Assembly: GCA_020465985.1 (NCBI GenBank) | Contig: JAANYP010006399.1 | Coordinates: 1,020,310 to 1,084,309 of the forward strand | DNA length: 64,000 bases | Direction of reading: 5' to 3' | Source: Centrapalus pauciflorus | Taxonomy: Eukaryota; Streptophyta; Magnoliopsida; Asterales; Asteraceae | Shown here: positions 60,101 to 64,000 of the stretch, in pieces | Position numbering within the stretch: the stretch's first letter is position 1 | Layout: each line of letters begins with the position of its first letter | Program-made: the position numbers and the translations under genes | Notes under the pieces: model-generated | Seen by the model: only the letters and a program-made list of their open reading frames with translations | Told to the model about the DNA's origin: nothing | The model's database searches: none

Positions 60101-62256
60101 GATGTGATCTTGAAGATGACATCCGGGAAAGACCTCAAGTTGACAAAAGTTTTGTTTGTACCGGAAATTCGAAAGAATTTGGTTTCCGGATGGCTTTTGA
60201 ATAAGTTTGGATTTAGACTAGTTTCTGAATCCGATAAGTTTGTTTTGACCAAGAAAGGTCTTTATGTTGGTAAGGGATGGTATGCTTAAAATGAATGTAA
60301 TGGTGACTAAAGCAAATAATAAGAATTTGAATTCCGTTTATTTGACCGAGTCTTCAAATGTATGGCATGGACGATTTGGACATGTCAATTTTAATTCATT
60401 ACGTCGTTTAATCAAGTTAAATTGCATTCCATCTTTTCATATTGATTCAAATTATAAATGTCAAACTTGTGTTGAAGCCAAACTTACAAGATCGTCTTTC
60501 CAATCGGTTGAAAGAATAACTGAACCACTTGATATGATTCACACGGATGTGTGTAATTTAAAATCCATTCCTACGAGAGGTGGTAATAAGTACTTCATCA
60601 CGTTTATTGATTGTACTAGATATTGCTATGTTTACTTGATGAAAAGTAAAGATGAAGCAATCGATAAGTTTGTTTTATATAAACAAGAGGTTGAGAACCA
60701 ACTCAACAAAAAGATTAAGGTTGTAAGAAGTGATCGAGGTGGTGAATATGTGTCACCTTTCGCGGATTTATGTGCTCAACATGGAATCCGACACGAATTC
60801 ACCGCTCCGTACTCACCTCAACAAAATGGAATTGCGGAAAGAAAGAACCGAACTTTGAAAGAAATGGTGAATGCCATGTTAATTAGTTCGGGAATGAGCC
60901 AAGAAATGTGGGGGGAAGCTATCCTCTCGGCTACTTATCTTTTGAATAAGATACCCCGCAAGAAAATGGACAAAACAGCGTATGAACTTTGGATGGGAAG
61001 AGAGCCATCCTATAAGTACTTACGAGTGTGGGGGTGCCTAGCAAAGGTATCGGGCACACTATCCCTACAATAAATATATGCATTGTTTTATTTATAAATG
61101 GGTATTCCTCGATGGCAGCATCGTTTTCACTTGTCAAAGTACCAAAGATCATGTTTCTAAGAATTATTATAAAGTTAAACCAAGAAAAATACGATAACGC
61201 TATTTCAGTAAAAACGATTGATAAGCAAGCACATCTTGGGTTCTGTGCTTAGGCTTGAAACTCCAAACATTGCAATATCTATGGTTAGCCAACGGAAACC
61301 AAAAATGCCAACAATTTGCTCACCACGTTCATAAAACTAAGTTTCTATCATAAAGATCATGTCTAACGAAATCTAAAGTTCTTTTTAGAACATCTTTTGT
61401 ACCCATCAAAATCAAATTCTACCAGGTTCTCATTACTTACTAACGTACACAATCATAGCATACAGCACCCATTCCTGTAAACATTCACAATTTGGTTCTT
61501 ATGCTTTTTAATGACTACTTGCCCATTGCTGAAAATCATCGTTATACCAACTATTCTTACTACAAACCTAAGGGCACATTTGGGACAATGGAATCAAGAG
61601 AATGGCATTGTTTGGGCTTACAAGCTTTCTTGATACATGATAATGATGCATACATATAGATCAACATCGAAACTGAAGAAAGAAGAACGAAAACCCATTT
61701 GCTTCCCATGCTTTTATTTGATGAAAATATAAAGACATGAGTTTTACATTAAAATCAAAGTTTCGTTCCATTGAGGATAAGCCGTCATCACGTGAAAAAT
61801 AATCTTGTAAACCCAAGTGATCCTTTTTTTTTAAAAATTCCTTTGTACCAATTGTTTTCTGAATCTAAACATGTCTGTAACATGCAAACAACAAAAACCA
61901 AGTCTAAACCCATACTACTCAATCATGACAGAATTTTCACTAAAAAGTGATTATCATCCATTAAGATTTAAGATGCTTGCATAAAATCAATGCACACAGG
62001 ATAAAAACTAAATTCATAATATAAAATAGAGAATGTGTACCTTGTGATGATGGATGCTGTTTAAAAGGAAAGTATAATCATGGGCAAGTTTTATCTTTTG
62101 CTGCGATGTCTCTAACCCATCACCATTTTTCCTGAACTCTGACCTTATATAGTCCCTGAAATGTAGTTTATGTTCTTCCTTCCCAATGTGTTTCTTCACA
62201 GATTTCATTAGCTCTCTATAAACCTTTGCAGCTCTCAAAGCTTCACCAGATCCCAT
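57165..62256 (-). CDS. LYR-motif protein (Fe-S / mitochondrial complex assembly factor family)
   Basis: There are two exons on the minus strand: 62256-62041 (72 codons, ATG at 62254-62256) and 57278-57165 (37 codons plus TGA). They join in phase 0 (HHHK/DLLFSYNIAV) to give 109 residues, full length for this family. The signature is VYREL near the N-terminus (K11-V12-Y13-R14), a V-for-L version of the LYR tripeptide that docks on the HSC20 co-chaperone or acyl-ACP. The basic helix (VKKHIGKEEHK) and C-terminal GKSAASVGLQLP are well kept. Members work in the mitochondrial matrix in Fe-S delivery or respiratory complex assembly; which complex this one serves is not visible. The 4762-bp intron holds an antisense Copia remnant. 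Confidence 0.93.
57752..58562 (+). repeat. Probable 5' LTR and leader of the truncated Copia element
   Basis: It starts near TGATGTGGGAAAATGC with CTTGTCCCACATAGG downstream, a pattern common at the start of plant Copia LTRs. It ends at ATAATTGGTATCGGGC, which resembles a degenerate primer site (TGGTATC). No second LTR is found, so the limits are approximate. Confidence 0.45.
58563..61071 (+). mobile_element. Truncated Copia retrotransposon bounded by a 26-bp direct repeat
   Basis: The same 26 bp (GGTATCGGGCACACTATCCC and six more) occur at 58563-58588 and 61046-61071, exactly where the integrase frame breaks off. Reverse transcriptase, RNase H and the right LTR are gone. It lies inside the LYR gene intron, opposite to the host gene's direction. 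Confidence 0.8.
59014..61044 (+). pseudogene. Copia gag-pol: gag, protease, integrase, with breaks
   Basis: Gag starts at ATG 59014 and runs in one frame to TAA at 59893-59895, with one in-frame TAG (59557-59559) where relatives have Trp. It ends in a CCHC knuckle, CYNCDQPGHRAANC. After a frameshift the protease region follows (about 59885-60285); its active-site triad reads DTRATRH instead of DSGATRH, so it should be dead. A second frameshift near 60283 leads into the integrase zinc-binding part (WHGRFGHVN...CQTCVEAK) and core, with catalytic D (MIHTDV), D (VRSDRGGEY) and E (NGIAERKNR) all present. The frame is cut off at RVWGCLAK. It is not functional as it stands. Confidence 0.92.
61074..62040 (-). 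other. Remainder of the LYR gene intron
   Basis: Ordinary AT-rich intron sequence with no ORF or repeat terminus that I recognise. The splice donor GTACAC is at 62040-62035 on the minus strand. Confidence 0.5.

Positions 62257-64000
<1,744 letters not shown>

Overview
The window is plant nuclear DNA. It is AT-rich and has genes split by introns with GT-AG borders (one GC-AG), long (TA)n, (CT)n and (GT)n microsatellites, and a dense nested layer of plant LTR retrotransposons, hAT and Mutator-like elements, Helitrons, MITEs and a LINE tail. The protein genes look like ordinary eudicot orthologues. An asterid, perhaps Asteraceae, is my guess from the repeat style, but nothing here proves a species.

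Layout. 1-9 kb is genic: the 3' part of an O-fucosyltransferase family gene (+, seven exons, 500-4422) converges on a complete nine-exon TBC/Rab-GAP gene (-, 8767-5044). 9.2-16.5 kb is one composite insertion: a Mutator-like fold-back element with a perfect 9-bp target duplication, split near its centre by a 5-kb non-autonomous Copia-type LTR element. 16.5-48.8 kb is repeat country without a convincing host gene. It holds a 300-bp palindromic MITE family in four copies, several other fold-back elements with 9-bp duplications, Helitron ends, a LINE tail, a decayed hAT, and a solo LTR stretched to 8.8 kb by nested insertions. 48.85-54.6 kb carries an intact PWWP-domain gene (+) with an intron in its 5' UTR. 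57.2-62.3 kb holds a two-exon LYR-motif gene (-) whose 4.8-kb intron contains a truncated antisense Copia element. The last 1.7 kb is intergenic.

The host genes have unrelated cell roles: secretory glycosylation, Rab control of membrane traffic, chromatin, and mitochondrial Fe-S or complex assembly. No pathway links them. The most unusual signal is an array of seven tandem stem-loops (13224-13505) inside the non-autonomous LTR element. The arm sequences differ from unit to unit while complementarity is kept, and the loop and an ACCC tail are conserved. The second is a run of twelve elements, almost all fold-back, with 9-bp target duplications across 48 kb. Exon borders and repeat ends were read by eye from splice signals, reading frames and flanking duplications. 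No database search was possible.
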